Assembly: GCA_002316345.1 (NCBI GenBank)
Contig: DCDI01000246.1
Span: 49,529 to 69,522, forward strand
From: Phyllobacteriaceae bacterium UBA1059
Lineage (GTDB): Bacteria > Pseudomonadota > Alphaproteobacteria > Rhizobiales > Rhizobiaceae
Length of the DNA: 19,994 nucleotides
Reading direction: 5' to 3'
Shown: positions 13,426-19,994 of the stretch, piece after piece
Numbering within the stretch: position 1 is the first letter of the stretch
How the letters are laid out: the number at the start of each line of letters is the position of its first letter
Made by a program: the position numbers and the translations under genes
Notes under the pieces: model-generated
Seen by the model: the letters and a program-made list of their open reading frames with translations, nothing else
Databases searched by the model: none
What the model was told of the DNA's origin: nothing

Positions 13426-13463
13426 TAGGTTGCTATCTAATGCATAGCTAACATTTAGGTTGC
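13426..13463 (-). promoter_or_regulatory. AT-rich repeat region upstream of the MarR gene, candidate operator
   Basis: TAGGTTGC occurs twice (13426-13433 and 13456-13463), 30 bases apart. Between and overlapping them is GCTAT (13432-13436) with ATAGC (13444-13448), an inverted repeat around seven bases. The segment is AT-rich in a high-GC setting, as for MarR-family autoregulatory operators, and lies 26-63 bases upstream of the start codon. Confidence 0.4.
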
Positions 13464-13536
13464 GGAACTCGCGACTGGCTCAATGTGCCAGACGTTAGGG
13501 ATCAAGGTCGCCGCTTCAGCCTCGATCACAGCTTCA

Positions 13537-15891
13537 TCAAGCGCACTTCTTCTGCGGTATGGACGAGGTGTCGAGGCGTTCCGGCTTGCCGATCAAGTAG
13601 CCTTGCACGTCATCGCATCCCAGGCCCCGCACCAGTTCGAGCTGCTCCAACGTTTCCACGCCTTCAGCAAGTGTGGGCACGCACATGTCCTGTCCAAGCT
13701 GGGTGATGGCCCTGAGAACAGCCATTGCGTGGCTGTCGGTCACCGCGCTGGCAACGAAGCTGCGGTCGATCTTGATGCGGTCGATCGGGAAATCGCGCAG
13801 ATGGGCGAAAGACGAGTAGCCCGTTCCGAAATCATCCATCGCAACCTTGATCCCCAAAGCGCGAATTTCACCCAGGATGTGGGCGAGCGCCTGACCATCG
13901 GCCACCAAAGCAGTTTCCGTCAACTCGATTTCCAGGCGATGAGGCGGCAACCCGCTTCGGTCGAGTGCGCTGACAATGTGGGCGCGCAGCGACGGCGACT
14001 TGAACTGCACGGGCGAAATATTGACGGCCACGTGCTGATCGTCGGCCCAACATGCGGCCTCGCGGCAGGCTTCTTCCAGCACCCACTGACCGATCGCAAC
14101 GATCTGGCCGGTTTCCTCTGCAAACGGAATGAACTCCGCTGGCGATACGCGGCCGCGCGTTGGATGCTCCCACCGGATCAGCGCTTCGTAGCCGACGATG
14201 CGATCGTCATGCAGCGAAAGGATCGGCTGATAGGCGAGGTGGAATTGCCGCTGCTCGATCGCGGCCTTGATATCCTGCTCGAGCTGATGACGCGCCGCGA
14301 TCTGCTCCAGCATGCCCGATTGGTAACAGGAAGCTTGTCCGCGTCCGGCATGCTTGGCCTCGTAGAGCGCAAGATCGGCGCGCTGCATCAGCTCGGTTAC
14401 GTCCTGCGCATCATCGGTGCAGCACATGCCGATGCTGCATCCGATCGATAGGGTGAAATCCTGAATGAGAAAGGGTCGGCTCATGGCGTCGACGATGTTG
14501 TTGGCGACGCTCATGGACAGGTCGAGGTCGCCATAAACCAGAACCGCCAGTTCATCGCCCCCGTAGCGCGCAACAAAATCGTCGCCGCCGGTCACATCGC
14601 GGATCCGCTCGGCGACTGCGACCAGAAGCTCGTCGCCAACCGAATGGCCGAACGTGTCGTTGACGGCCTTGAACCGATCCAGATCGACCAGCAGCAGCTT
14701 GTAGCGGCGCTTGGGCGCAAAGCCTTCTTCCATGCGTTCCTGCAACGCACGCCGGTTAGCAAGCGCAGTCAGCGGATCATGATAAGCCATGTGTTCGATG
14801 CGGAGCTGCGCCTGACGCTCAGCCGTCTTGTCGTCGAAGGTAATGACGACACCGCCCTGCACCGGCCCACTGACGACTTCGAGCAGGCGCCCGTCCGCAA
14901 AACTGTGTTCGAACGTTTCGGACTGAGCGAGCTTCATCACGCTCTGAACGCGCCGGGTGATCCGCTGCCGCTCTTGCCCGTCCCAGGAACTGCTTTTCGC
15001 AAGCACACTAATCAGTTCGGAAACCGTCATGCCGCGATGAACGACGCCTTTGCTGATGTCGAACATCTTGAGGAAGCGATCGTTAAACAAGCGCAGGCGA
15101 TGATCTTCGCCAATGAAAAGCAAGCCGTTCGACATGTTGTCGAGCGCGGTCGCCAGAATGGTCGTGTGGGCGCGTTCCTGGATACGCAGACGCTTGGAAG
15201 CGATCAGCGAAATCATTGCGCCGGCAAACAGGGTGAGTGAAGCGCCGCCGGTCAGCGCGCCTAGTATCGGGTTCAGATGCTCAAGGGTCTGGAAGCCCGG
15301 CACCTGCGTCAGGGAAACGCCGGAAATGGCAATGAAATGCGTGGCGCAAACGCCGGTGGTGAATAGAAGCGTCTTGACGACGCGGGTGTGAAAACGCCCG
15401 GTAATCGCCATCGCGGTGCCGTAACAGGCTGCACCCGCGAGGCAGGCGAGAACAGCCGCGGGCAGGGATTGCGTTTGCAGACATCCGACAATGGCCGCCA
15501 TACCCGTAAAGTGCATGGCACCGATGCCAAGGCCGGCGATCGCACCCAGCGTGATGCGGATCGGCTGTCTCGGGAAAAAAACCGTCGCAGCCAGCGGCAC
15601 GCCGACGGTTAGAACGCTGATGCCGATTGAAAGCAGCGTCCAATCTAAGTCGTAATTCATCGCGAGGTCGACACGATAGCCGAGCATGGCAAGGAAGTGG
15701 GTCGTCCAAACAGTAACACCTGCAACCACGGCGGTTGCGGACAGCCACCAGTAGCGGTCGGTTCCCCGTGTGCGCGCCGAGCGGCGCAACAAGCCGACGA
15801 GCAGCCAGGAACCGACAAGGCAGATCAGAAGGGCTGCGGCGACCAGCCCCAAGGATTGCTCGGTTGCGAGCCGCAAAAAGGATGCAGACAT
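13537..15891 (-). CDS. MHYT-PAS-GGDEF-EAL membrane cyclic-di-GMP signalling protein
   Basis: A 784-residue inner-membrane protein. Residues 10-235 form an MHYT sensor of about seven membrane segments with three signature motifs, TTHFLAM (His65), MHFTGM (His127) and ATHFIAI (His185). A PAS-like segment follows (about 245-350), then GGDEF (about 370-525) and EAL (about 535-780). The GGDEF motif reads GGDEL (444-448), a small deviation that may or may not keep cyclase activity; the inhibitory RxxD site is absent, with glycine in place of arginine. The EAL half looks intact: EAL (Glu569), AVNISPVQF, EIELTETAL, DDFGTGYSS, KIDRSF and EGVET, so phosphodiesterase activity is likely. MHYT domains are proposed to sense O2, CO or NO through bound copper. 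It lies between marR and nosX on the same strand, with weak GGA as ribosome-binding site. Confidence 0.93.
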   Translation of the reverse strand: MSASFLRLATEQSLGLVAAALLICLVGSWLLVGLLRRSARTRGTDRYWWLSATAVVAGVTVWTTHFLAMLGYRVDLAMNYDLDWTLLSIGISVLTVGVPLAATVFFPRQPIRITLGAIAGLGIGAMHFTGMAAIVGCLQTQSLPAAVLACLAGAACYGTAMAITGRFHTRVVKTLLFTTGVCATHFIAISGVSLTQVPGFQTLEHLNPILGALTGGASLTLFAGAMISLIASKRLRIQERAHTTILATALDNMSNGLLFIGEDHRLRLFNDRFLKMFDISKGVVHRGMTVSELISVLAKSSSWDGQERQRITRRVQSVMKLAQSETFEHSFADGRLLEVVSGPVQGGVVITFDDKTAERQAQLRIEHMAYHDPLTALANRRALQERMEEGFAPKRRYKLLLVDLDRFKAVNDTFGHSVGDELLVAVAERIRDVTGGDDFVARYGGDELAVLVYGDLDLSMSVANNIVDAMSRPFLIQDFTLSIGCSIGMCCTDDAQDVTELMQRADLALYEAKHAGRGQASCYQSGMLEQIAARHQLEQDIKAAIEQRQFHLAYQPILSLHDDRIVGYEALIRWEHPTRGRVSPAEFIPFAEETGQIVAIGQWVLEEACREAACWADDQHVAVNISPVQFKSPSLRAHIVSALDRSGLPPHRLEIELTETALVADGQALAHILGEIRALGIKVAMDDFGTGYSSFAHLRDFPIDRIKIDRSFVASAVTDSHAMAVLRAITQLGQDMCVPTLAEGVETLEQLELVRGLGCDDVQGYLIGKPERLDTSSIPQKKCA

Positions 15892-15968
15892 AGAAAAGGT
15901 CCAGGCACCCTCATCTGGATCAGGGCCGACCTTGCCGGTCGAACCTGTTCCTCGGCTGCCTGCCGCAT

Positions 15969-15980
15969 CCCTCGCGAGGG
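15969..15980. repeat. Twelve-base perfect palindrome in the leader of the cyclic-di-GMP gene
   Basis: CCCTCGCGAGGG is self-complementary, 78-89 bases upstream of the start codon and just downstream of the candidate promoter. It could be an operator, but GC-rich palindromes of this size are not rare in such genomes. Confidence 0.3.
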
Positions 15981-16006
15981 CGCGCGCCAGGATCGCATCT
16001 AGCTAA

Positions 16007-16035
16007 GTCATACAGAGATGAAGAAAAGAGGCCAA
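16007..16035 (-). promoter_or_regulatory. Possible promoter of the MHYT-GGDEF-EAL gene
   Basis: On the minus strand TTGGCC (16030-16035) and TATGAC (16007-16012) are separated by exactly 17 bases and each matches the housekeeping consensus at four of six positions. It would give a leader of about 110 bases, within the 249-base gap after nosX, suggesting transcription independent of the nos operon. Confidence 0.4.
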
Positions 16036-16043
16036 CCGAGCAC

Positions 16044-16066
16044 GCATCGTCAATAACTGACGATGC
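16044..16066. repeat. Inverted repeat between nosX and the cyclic-di-GMP gene
   Basis: GCATCGTC (16044-16051) and GACGATGC (16059-16066) are perfect eight-base complements with loop AATAACT, 75 bases beyond the nosX stop and just upstream of the candidate promoter. No T-run follows on the minus strand, so it is either a weak terminator for nosX or an operator. Confidence 0.4.
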
Positions 16067-16140
16067 AACTTTCGGCGTTGATTTTCGTAGCTGGCTAGTT
16101 TGTTCAACGCTTACGAAGGGCCGGAGCGGAAAGTGGACGC

Positions 16141-17136
16141 TCAACCGATATAGGTCTGCCGTCCGTTCCAGTCCACTATATAGACGGCCAATCCGCTTGT
16201 CGTCTTGATCAGCTGGCGTAAAGTCGCCTCGTCCATGAGGCTGAAGGCGGTGGAAAAGGCGTCGGCCATTGTTGCCGTCGGCGCAATCGTCGTGACGCGG
16301 CGATAGGTGAGGGGTACCGCACCTCTGCGGGGGTCCAGCACATGGCTGAAGCGGCCATCCCGGTCGAAGTGAAAGCCGGCACCTGAGGTGGTCGCGATCG
16401 CCTTGTCGACCAGGTCGATCACGGTGTCCGGCTCCAAGCCCATCTCGGTATCGGCCAAACCGACCCGCCACGGAAGGCCATCCTCTTTCGAGCCAATCGC
16501 GCGGTTTTCGCCCATGTCGACTAGGCTGCTGGTAACGCCTTCAGCCTTGAGCATGTCGACAATGGCGTCGGTGATGAAGCCTTGCGCGATGCCGTTCAAG
16601 GTCAGCGCCATGCCGGGACGCGAGAAGGCGATGCGATTGCCATTGAAGCGCACGGCATCGAAGCCGATGCGGGATCGGACTTGATCGACGTCCCGCGCTG
16701 AGGGGCCGGTCGGCTCGGCATCCGGCAGCGAGAAGTGACGGGCATACAGCGTCCACAAAGGCTGGATCGTTGGATCGAACGCGCCGTTTGTCGTCTGCCA
16801 GGCAGCGTGACAGGCGTTCAGGACCTGGACCAGCTCTTGCGGTGGTGTCGGCAAGGCGCCAAGGCGATTGAGTTCGCACAGGGTTGACGAGGGCCGGTAA
16901 AGGCTGAAGATGCCTTCCAGCCGCTCCACTTCGGTCACCACGCGGCGGAGCAGTGCTTCTGCTTTTGCCTTATCCGGGTGGTTCAGGATCAGCTTTGCCG
17001 GGGCGCCGAGCGCCTGTCCTCGCCAGATCACCGGCGAAAGCGACGCGCGTGCCGCGCCCAGCGTGCCGAGAAGCGGCAGACCGGCAGCAGCGGCCATGAT
17101 GGAGATGGCGCGGCGCCGCGAAATCGGTCTAGCCAT
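16141..17136 (-). CDS. nosX: NosX, ApbE-type FAD:protein FMN transferase with Tat signal
   Basis: Periplasmic flavin transferase that attaches FMN to a threonine of NosR, the membrane flavoprotein needed for nitrous oxide reduction. The 331-residue product begins with a twin-arginine signal (SRRRAIS at 6-12, hydrophobic stretch to about residue 30) and continues with the ApbE fold: SLYRPSSTLCELNRLG, GAFDPTIQPLW, GMALTLNGIAQGFITDAIVD, VDMGENRAIG and HVLDPRRGAVP, then the metal-binding end TATMADAFSTAFSLMDEA. The start at 17136 (MARPISRRR) overlaps the nosL stop by eight bases; the longer open frame runs antisense-like through nosL and is rejected. It is the last gene of the nos operon. ApbE proteins also flavinylate Rnf/Nqr proteins, but the neighbours settle the assignment. 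Confidence 0.93.
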   Translation of the reverse strand: MARPISRRRAISIMAAAAGLPLLGTLGAARASLSPVIWRGQALGAPAKLILNHPDKAKAEALLRRVVTEVERLEGIFSLYRPSSTLCELNRLGALPTPPQELVQVLNACHAAWQTTNGAFDPTIQPLWTLYARHFSLPDAEPTGPSARDVDQVRSRIGFDAVRFNGNRIAFSRPGMALTLNGIAQGFITDAIVDMLKAEGVTSSLVDMGENRAIGSKEDGLPWRVGLADTEMGLEPDTVIDLVDKAIATTSGAGFHFDRDGRFSHVLDPRRGAVPLTYRRVTTIAPTATMADAFSTAFSLMDEATLRQLIKTTSGLAVYIVDWNGRQTYIG

Positions 17137-17707
17137 GATGATGCGCTCCCATGTCGTGAGGCTCACCTTCGGGCGGTATGGGATCACCATCACCGCCCTG
17201 CGCCGGCGCACCGCTTCCCAGGATGTATTGCTGCGGCACATCGTTGAAGCCGACGACGCGACCGCCATGCTTCGAGACGAAAGCGTTAGCGTCGCCCTCC
17301 TTGCTGAACGGCACGGCTTCCTCATTGCCCATGCCGCCGCGCTGCTGGCTCTCGATTACAAAGAACGCCGTCTTGGCATCGATCCAGTTTTCGGCTCCGG
17401 GCCGATCCCAGCTCGGCGCCTTGCTCATGTCGGACACATAGATCGCGGCGATGTTGCGCGGCTCTTCCGGCAACATGGTGAAGGCAAGCGCGTCGCGCGC
17501 CGACGAGAACCAGATGGCTTCCGGGATCTTGTCCAGGATGATCTGCCCCTTTGGCCCGGCATGTTCGAGAACGTTCATGCCGCAATAGCGGCCCATGGCC
17601 TCTTCCGTCAGCGCGAAAGGCGGCGGCATCTCCGCCACCTTCTCTTCCGAGCAGGCACCAAGCAGAAGCGAAGCCGCCAGCGCGGCGATTGCCCAAGCGG
17701 TTCTCAT
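17129..17707 (-). CDS. nosL: NosL copper-binding lipoprotein
   Basis: Outer-facing lipoprotein that delivers Cu(I) for assembly of the copper centres of nitrous oxide reductase NosZ. The 192-residue product has a lipoprotein signal with lipobox LLGAC (Cys19), the family motif RYCGMNV with the copper ligands Cys42 and Met44, and the middle segment WFSSARDALAFTMLPEEP and IYVSDMSKAPSW typical of NosL. The tail GEPHDMGAHHHG is rich in histidine and methionine and could be a further metal site. It overlaps nosY by four bases (ATGA) and nosX by eight, so the genes are translated together. It works with NosD, NosF and NosY. Confidence 0.95.
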   Translation of the reverse strand: MRTAWAIAALAASLLLGACSEEKVAEMPPPFALTEEAMGRYCGMNVLEHAGPKGQIILDKIPEAIWFSSARDALAFTMLPEEPRNIAAIYVSDMSKAPSWDRPGAENWIDAKTAFFVIESQQRGGMGNEEAVPFSKEGDANAFVSKHGGRVVGFNDVPQQYILGSGAPAQGGDGDPIPPEGEPHDMGAHHHG

Positions 17708-18531
17708 ACTTCCCTCCGTGAAAACACGAGCGTCGAAAGGCCAAGCGGCACCAGCGTCCAGAGAAGGAGCGCTGCAAGCAGAACGGGTGCGGATAGGCCG
17801 GTATGGCCTGCAATGCCGGCCATGCCGGACAAGGCGCTGGCGCTGCCCGAGCCGAGGTTGAGCAGGCGATAGGCATCGGTCGGATTGGCGACCAGCAGCA
17901 TATCGAGCAGCATTGGCGGAACCGTCTGGCCACGTGCCGCAACCAGCCCGCCGAGCAGCGCCATGTCGTAGATCAGCACGAAGAACAGCCAGATGCCGAT
18001 CGCGATGCCGCCTGCCGTGCTGCGTTCCCGCGCAAGGGTGCTGACGAAATAGCCGATCGCCAGAAACACTGCGCCGAGCAGCACCGACGAGCCGACCATC
18101 GAAGCAAAAGAACGCCAGCTTTCCAGACCGATGTCGGGCGAACTCACGGCGAGTGCAGCGGCAGCGACGCCGTAGCCGAACAAGGTCGCGAAGGCGAGAA
18201 TGGCGAGATGGCCGAGGAACTTGCCGAAGATGACCTCGCTCCGTCCCAGCGGATAGCTGAGCAGCAGGATCATGGTGCCGCGTTCGGTTTCGCCCACGAT
18301 CGCATCATGCGACAACAGCAGCGCGATCAGCGGCACCAGGAAGATCGTCAGGCTCGAAAGGCTGACGATCACGATGTCGAGCTTGTTGACGCCGACGCTG
18401 CCCGTCGGCGCGCCGCCGAGAAACGACAGCGTCAAGGCGAGTGCGGCGAGCAGCAGGGTGGTCGCCAGAACCCAGCGGTTGCGCAGGCCCTCCTGAATCT
18501 CCTTGCGTGCGATGATGAGGATGTTCGTCAT
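17704..18531 (-). CDS. nosY: NosY, ABC-2 type permease for nitrous oxide reductase maturation
   Basis: Inner-membrane part of the NosDFY complex, which uses ATP to move a sulfur or copper species to NosD for the CuZ centre of NosZ. The 275-residue product starts with a short cytoplasmic helix (ARKEIQEGLRNRW) and has about six membrane segments (near 20-40, 52-74, 105-130, 145-167, 175-200 and 248-268). The GETERGTMILLLSYPLGRSEVIFGKFLG coupling region is characteristic of NosY and related ABC-2 proteins. Its start overlaps the nosF stop and its stop overlaps the nosL start, both by four bases (ATGA). Confidence 0.95.
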   Translation of the reverse strand: MTNILIIARKEIQEGLRNRWVLATTLLLAALALTLSFLGGAPTGSVGVNKLDIVIVSLSSLTIFLVPLIALLLSHDAIVGETERGTMILLLSYPLGRSEVIFGKFLGHLAILAFATLFGYGVAAAALAVSSPDIGLESWRSFASMVGSSVLLGAVFLAIGYFVSTLARERSTAGGIAIGIWLFFVLIYDMALLGGLVAARGQTVPPMLLDMLLVANPTDAYRLLNLGSGSASALSGMAGIAGHTGLSAPVLLAALLLWTLVPLGLSTLVFSRREV

Positions 18532-19439
18532 GGCTCGTTCTGACCGCTGAGGAAATGCGCATAAAGATCATCGAGCGTGGGCTCGGCGACCGTCAGCGCG
18601 GCAAGGCGTGATGGCTCGGCTGTCAGATCGCGCAGAAGGGCGATCTTGTCGGCGGCCCCGATGTTCGTTTCCCACGCACCGCTGCCGGTTCGCCACCACG
18701 CATCGCCATTCATGAAGGCCGGCGCATCCACGCCCTCGCCAAGCCGCACACTGATCTGTGTCGGCAATCGAGCAATGTGGCGCAATTCATTCAGCGTCCC
18801 GTCGGCGATCTTCAAGCCGCGATTGATGATGATGACGCGATCGGCACGGTCTTCGAGTTCGGTTAGCGCGTGCGAGGACAAAAGCACCGTCGTGCCATGC
18901 GCGCGCAGATCCGTGATGAGGTCGTAGAAGCTGCGGCGCAGCGCGGGATCGAGACCGCTGGTCGGCTCGTCGAGCAAGAGGATGCCGGGTTCGCCGAGCA
19001 GTGCCTGCGCCAGTCCTAGCCGCTGGCGCATGCCTTTGGAATAGGTCCGCACTGGCCGATCCGCCGCTTCGCGCGCCAGACCCACGCGCTCGAACAATGT
19101 GTCGGTGGATCTGAGGTCGACCCGCTTCAGCCGGGCATAGAAAGCCAGCGTTTCGCGCCCCGTCAGCGCCAGATGAAACGACACGCTTTCGGGCAGGTAG
19201 CCGAGCCGCTGGCGTACCGCGAAGTCGCCGCGCGCCGGGTCTTCGCCAAGCACGCGCACCTGGCCGGTCGTGGGGCGGATCAGGCCCAGCATCAGCTTGA
19301 TCAGCGTGGTCTTGCCCGCGCCATTGTGCCCGACAAGCGCGGTTGTCTCGCCGGCATTTAAGGTGAAGCCCACATCGCGCACGGCATCGACCTTGTTGTA
19401 GCGCTTGGAGGCGCCGGTGATCTCGACGGTTGCGGTCAT
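18528..19439 (-). CDS. nosF: NosF, ABC transporter ATP-binding protein for nitrous oxide reductase maturation
   Basis: Cytoplasmic ATPase of the NosDFY complex. The 303-residue product carries Walker A GHNGAGKT (37-44), the Q-loop region LGYLPESVSF, signature YSKGM (133-137, a variant of LSGGQ usual in NosF and similar ABC-2 ATPases), Walker B ILLLDEPTSGLDP (153-165) and the switch His190. The last 100 residues form the accessory domain with the end PTLDDLYAHFL. The start at 19439 (MTATVEITGASKRY) overlaps the nosD stop by four bases, so the longer open frame to 19589 is rejected as read-through into nosD. Confidence 0.96.
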   Translation of the reverse strand: MTATVEITGASKRYNKVDAVRDVGFTLNAGETTALVGHNGAGKTTLIKLMLGLIRPTTGQVRVLGEDPARGDFAVRQRLGYLPESVSFHLALTGRETLAFYARLKRVDLRSTDTLFERVGLAREAADRPVRTYSKGMRQRLGLAQALLGEPGILLLDEPTSGLDPALRRSFYDLITDLRAHGTTVLLSSHALTELEDRADRVIIINRGLKIADGTLNELRHIARLPTQISVRLGEGVDAPAFMNGDAWWRTGSGAWETNIGAADKIALLRDLTAEPSRLAALTVAEPTLDDLYAHFLSGQNEP

Positions 19440-19994
19440 GGCTTGTCTTTCTCCGCAGCTCTCGGCGCCATCAGCGGATGGTTGTCGACTACGCCGCCGG
19501 GCAGGAGGGCAGGGAATTGTGATTGCGCCCAGCGGATCACCTGCACTGCAGGGCTCGTGGTCAGCAGCTTGGCTTGCGGAGAGGTCCACAGCACTTGGTC
19601 GACCAGATCGTTCGGCCGGTAGGGGTTGTCACCGATGCCGTCGCCATCGAGATCGAAGGCGGGATTATCGCTCCAAAAATTGCCGCGACCCTCGCTCGAC
19701 CAGTCGATATAGCGGGTGCCGACATATTTGACTTGGTTGCGATTGTTGATGAAGGCGTTGCCGCTCATCGTGTTGCCTTCGGAACCGGCCGTGAAATGGA
19801 TGCCGATGGAGCAATTCTCGAAGCTGTTGTCGAAGAAGCGGTTCTTGTTGGCGTTGTAGATGAAGACGCATTTTTCCGGCCCGAGGCGTTCGCTCGCGCC
19901 CGCGACCACGTCCTCTGCCTCAAGCTTCGGCATGCCGTGCTCGCTCGATTGCACGCCAGCCGACAGCCAACGCTCCACCGGCTGCATGCGGCCG
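19436..19994 (-). CDS. nosD: NosD, periplasmic copper-processing protein, C-terminal part
   Basis: Periplasmic parallel beta-helix (CASH-type) protein that receives copper from NosL and passes it to NosZ. About 186 residues of the C-terminus are visible; the gene runs off the right edge, so the methionine at 19987 is internal. Visible repeats include VFIYNANKNRFFDNSFENC and GIHFTAGSEGNTMSGNAFINN, each a beta-helix turn with asparagine ladders, followed by the family end VKYVGTRYIDWSSEGRGNF, DNPAFDLDGDGIGDNPYRP and VIRWAQSQFPALLPGG. These features are specific to NosD. nosF follows with a four-base overlap. nosR and nosZ are expected upstream, outside the window. Confidence 0.95.
   Translation of the reverse strand, partial: GRMQPVERWLSAGVQSSEHGMPKLEAEDVVAGASERLGPEKCVFIYNANKNRFFDNSFENCSIGIHFTAGSEGNTMSGNAFINNRNQVKYVGTRYIDWSSEGRGNFWSDNPAFDLDGDGIGDNPYRPNDLVDQVLWTSPQAKLLTTSPAVQVIRWAQSQFPALLPGGVVDNHPLMAPRAAEKDKP

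Noticed and set aside
15892..16140. FNR/NnrR-type box (TTGAT-N4-ATCAA) controlling nos-linked genes
   Set aside because: Only a TTGAT half-site is present near 16079; no matching second half follows, so there is no support for oxygen or NO control here.
1..19994. CRISPR array, insertion sequence or prophage
   Set aside because: I saw no regularly spaced repeats with spacers, no transposase, integrase or phage genes, and no long terminal inverted repeats.

Overview
The window looks like chromosomal DNA of a high-GC alphaproteobacterium of the order Hyphomicrobiales (Rhizobiales), most like the Rhizobiaceae/Phyllobacteriaceae. This rests on recognising the proteins and the gene order (argC type 2, speB, rpsI-rplM, then clpP-clpX-lon-hupB); no database search was run.

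Left third (1-7273), largely housekeeping and central metabolism. On the minus strand lie the start of argC (arginine synthesis, interrupted here by an in-frame TAG at 26-28), speB (agmatinase), the ribosomal protein operon rplM-rpsI with a clear terminator, and a PaaI-like hotdog thioesterase that probably starts at TTG. Divergent from the thioesterase, on the plus strand, is a tightly packed run: an ECHDC3-like crotonase-fold protein lacking both classical hydratase glutamates, a 77-residue low-GC gene of unknown function, a YccU-type CoA-binding protein, O-acetylhomoserine sulfhydrylase, a small cupin whose start codon sits in a terminator-like hairpin, and a GT25 glycosyltransferase.

Middle (7274-12933), the protein quality-control cluster: clpP, clpX, lon and hupB, each a separate unit with its own upstream region. 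Rho-independent terminators follow clpX, lon and hupB, with a weaker candidate after clpP. Sigma-32-like sequences precede clpP and lon. The longer spacers upstream of clpX and lon hold repeats that are not explained.

Right third (12934-19994), all on the minus strand: a MarR regulator, a membrane MHYT-PAS-GGDEF-EAL cyclic-di-GMP protein, and the 3' part of a nitrous oxide reductase maturation operon, nosD(partial)-F-Y-L-X, every junction overlapping by 4-8 bases. These genes supply copper to NosZ (NosD, F, Y, L) and flavin to NosR (NosX). The catalytic genes nosR and nosZ would be expected beyond the right edge.

I found no CRISPR array, tRNA, rRNA, transposase or insertion sequence. The most interesting signals are the argC stop codon, the hairpin over the cupin start, the repeat structures before clpX and lon, the low-GC gene inside a translationally coupled run, and the MHYT (proposed copper/diatomic-gas) sensor beside copper-loading nos genes.
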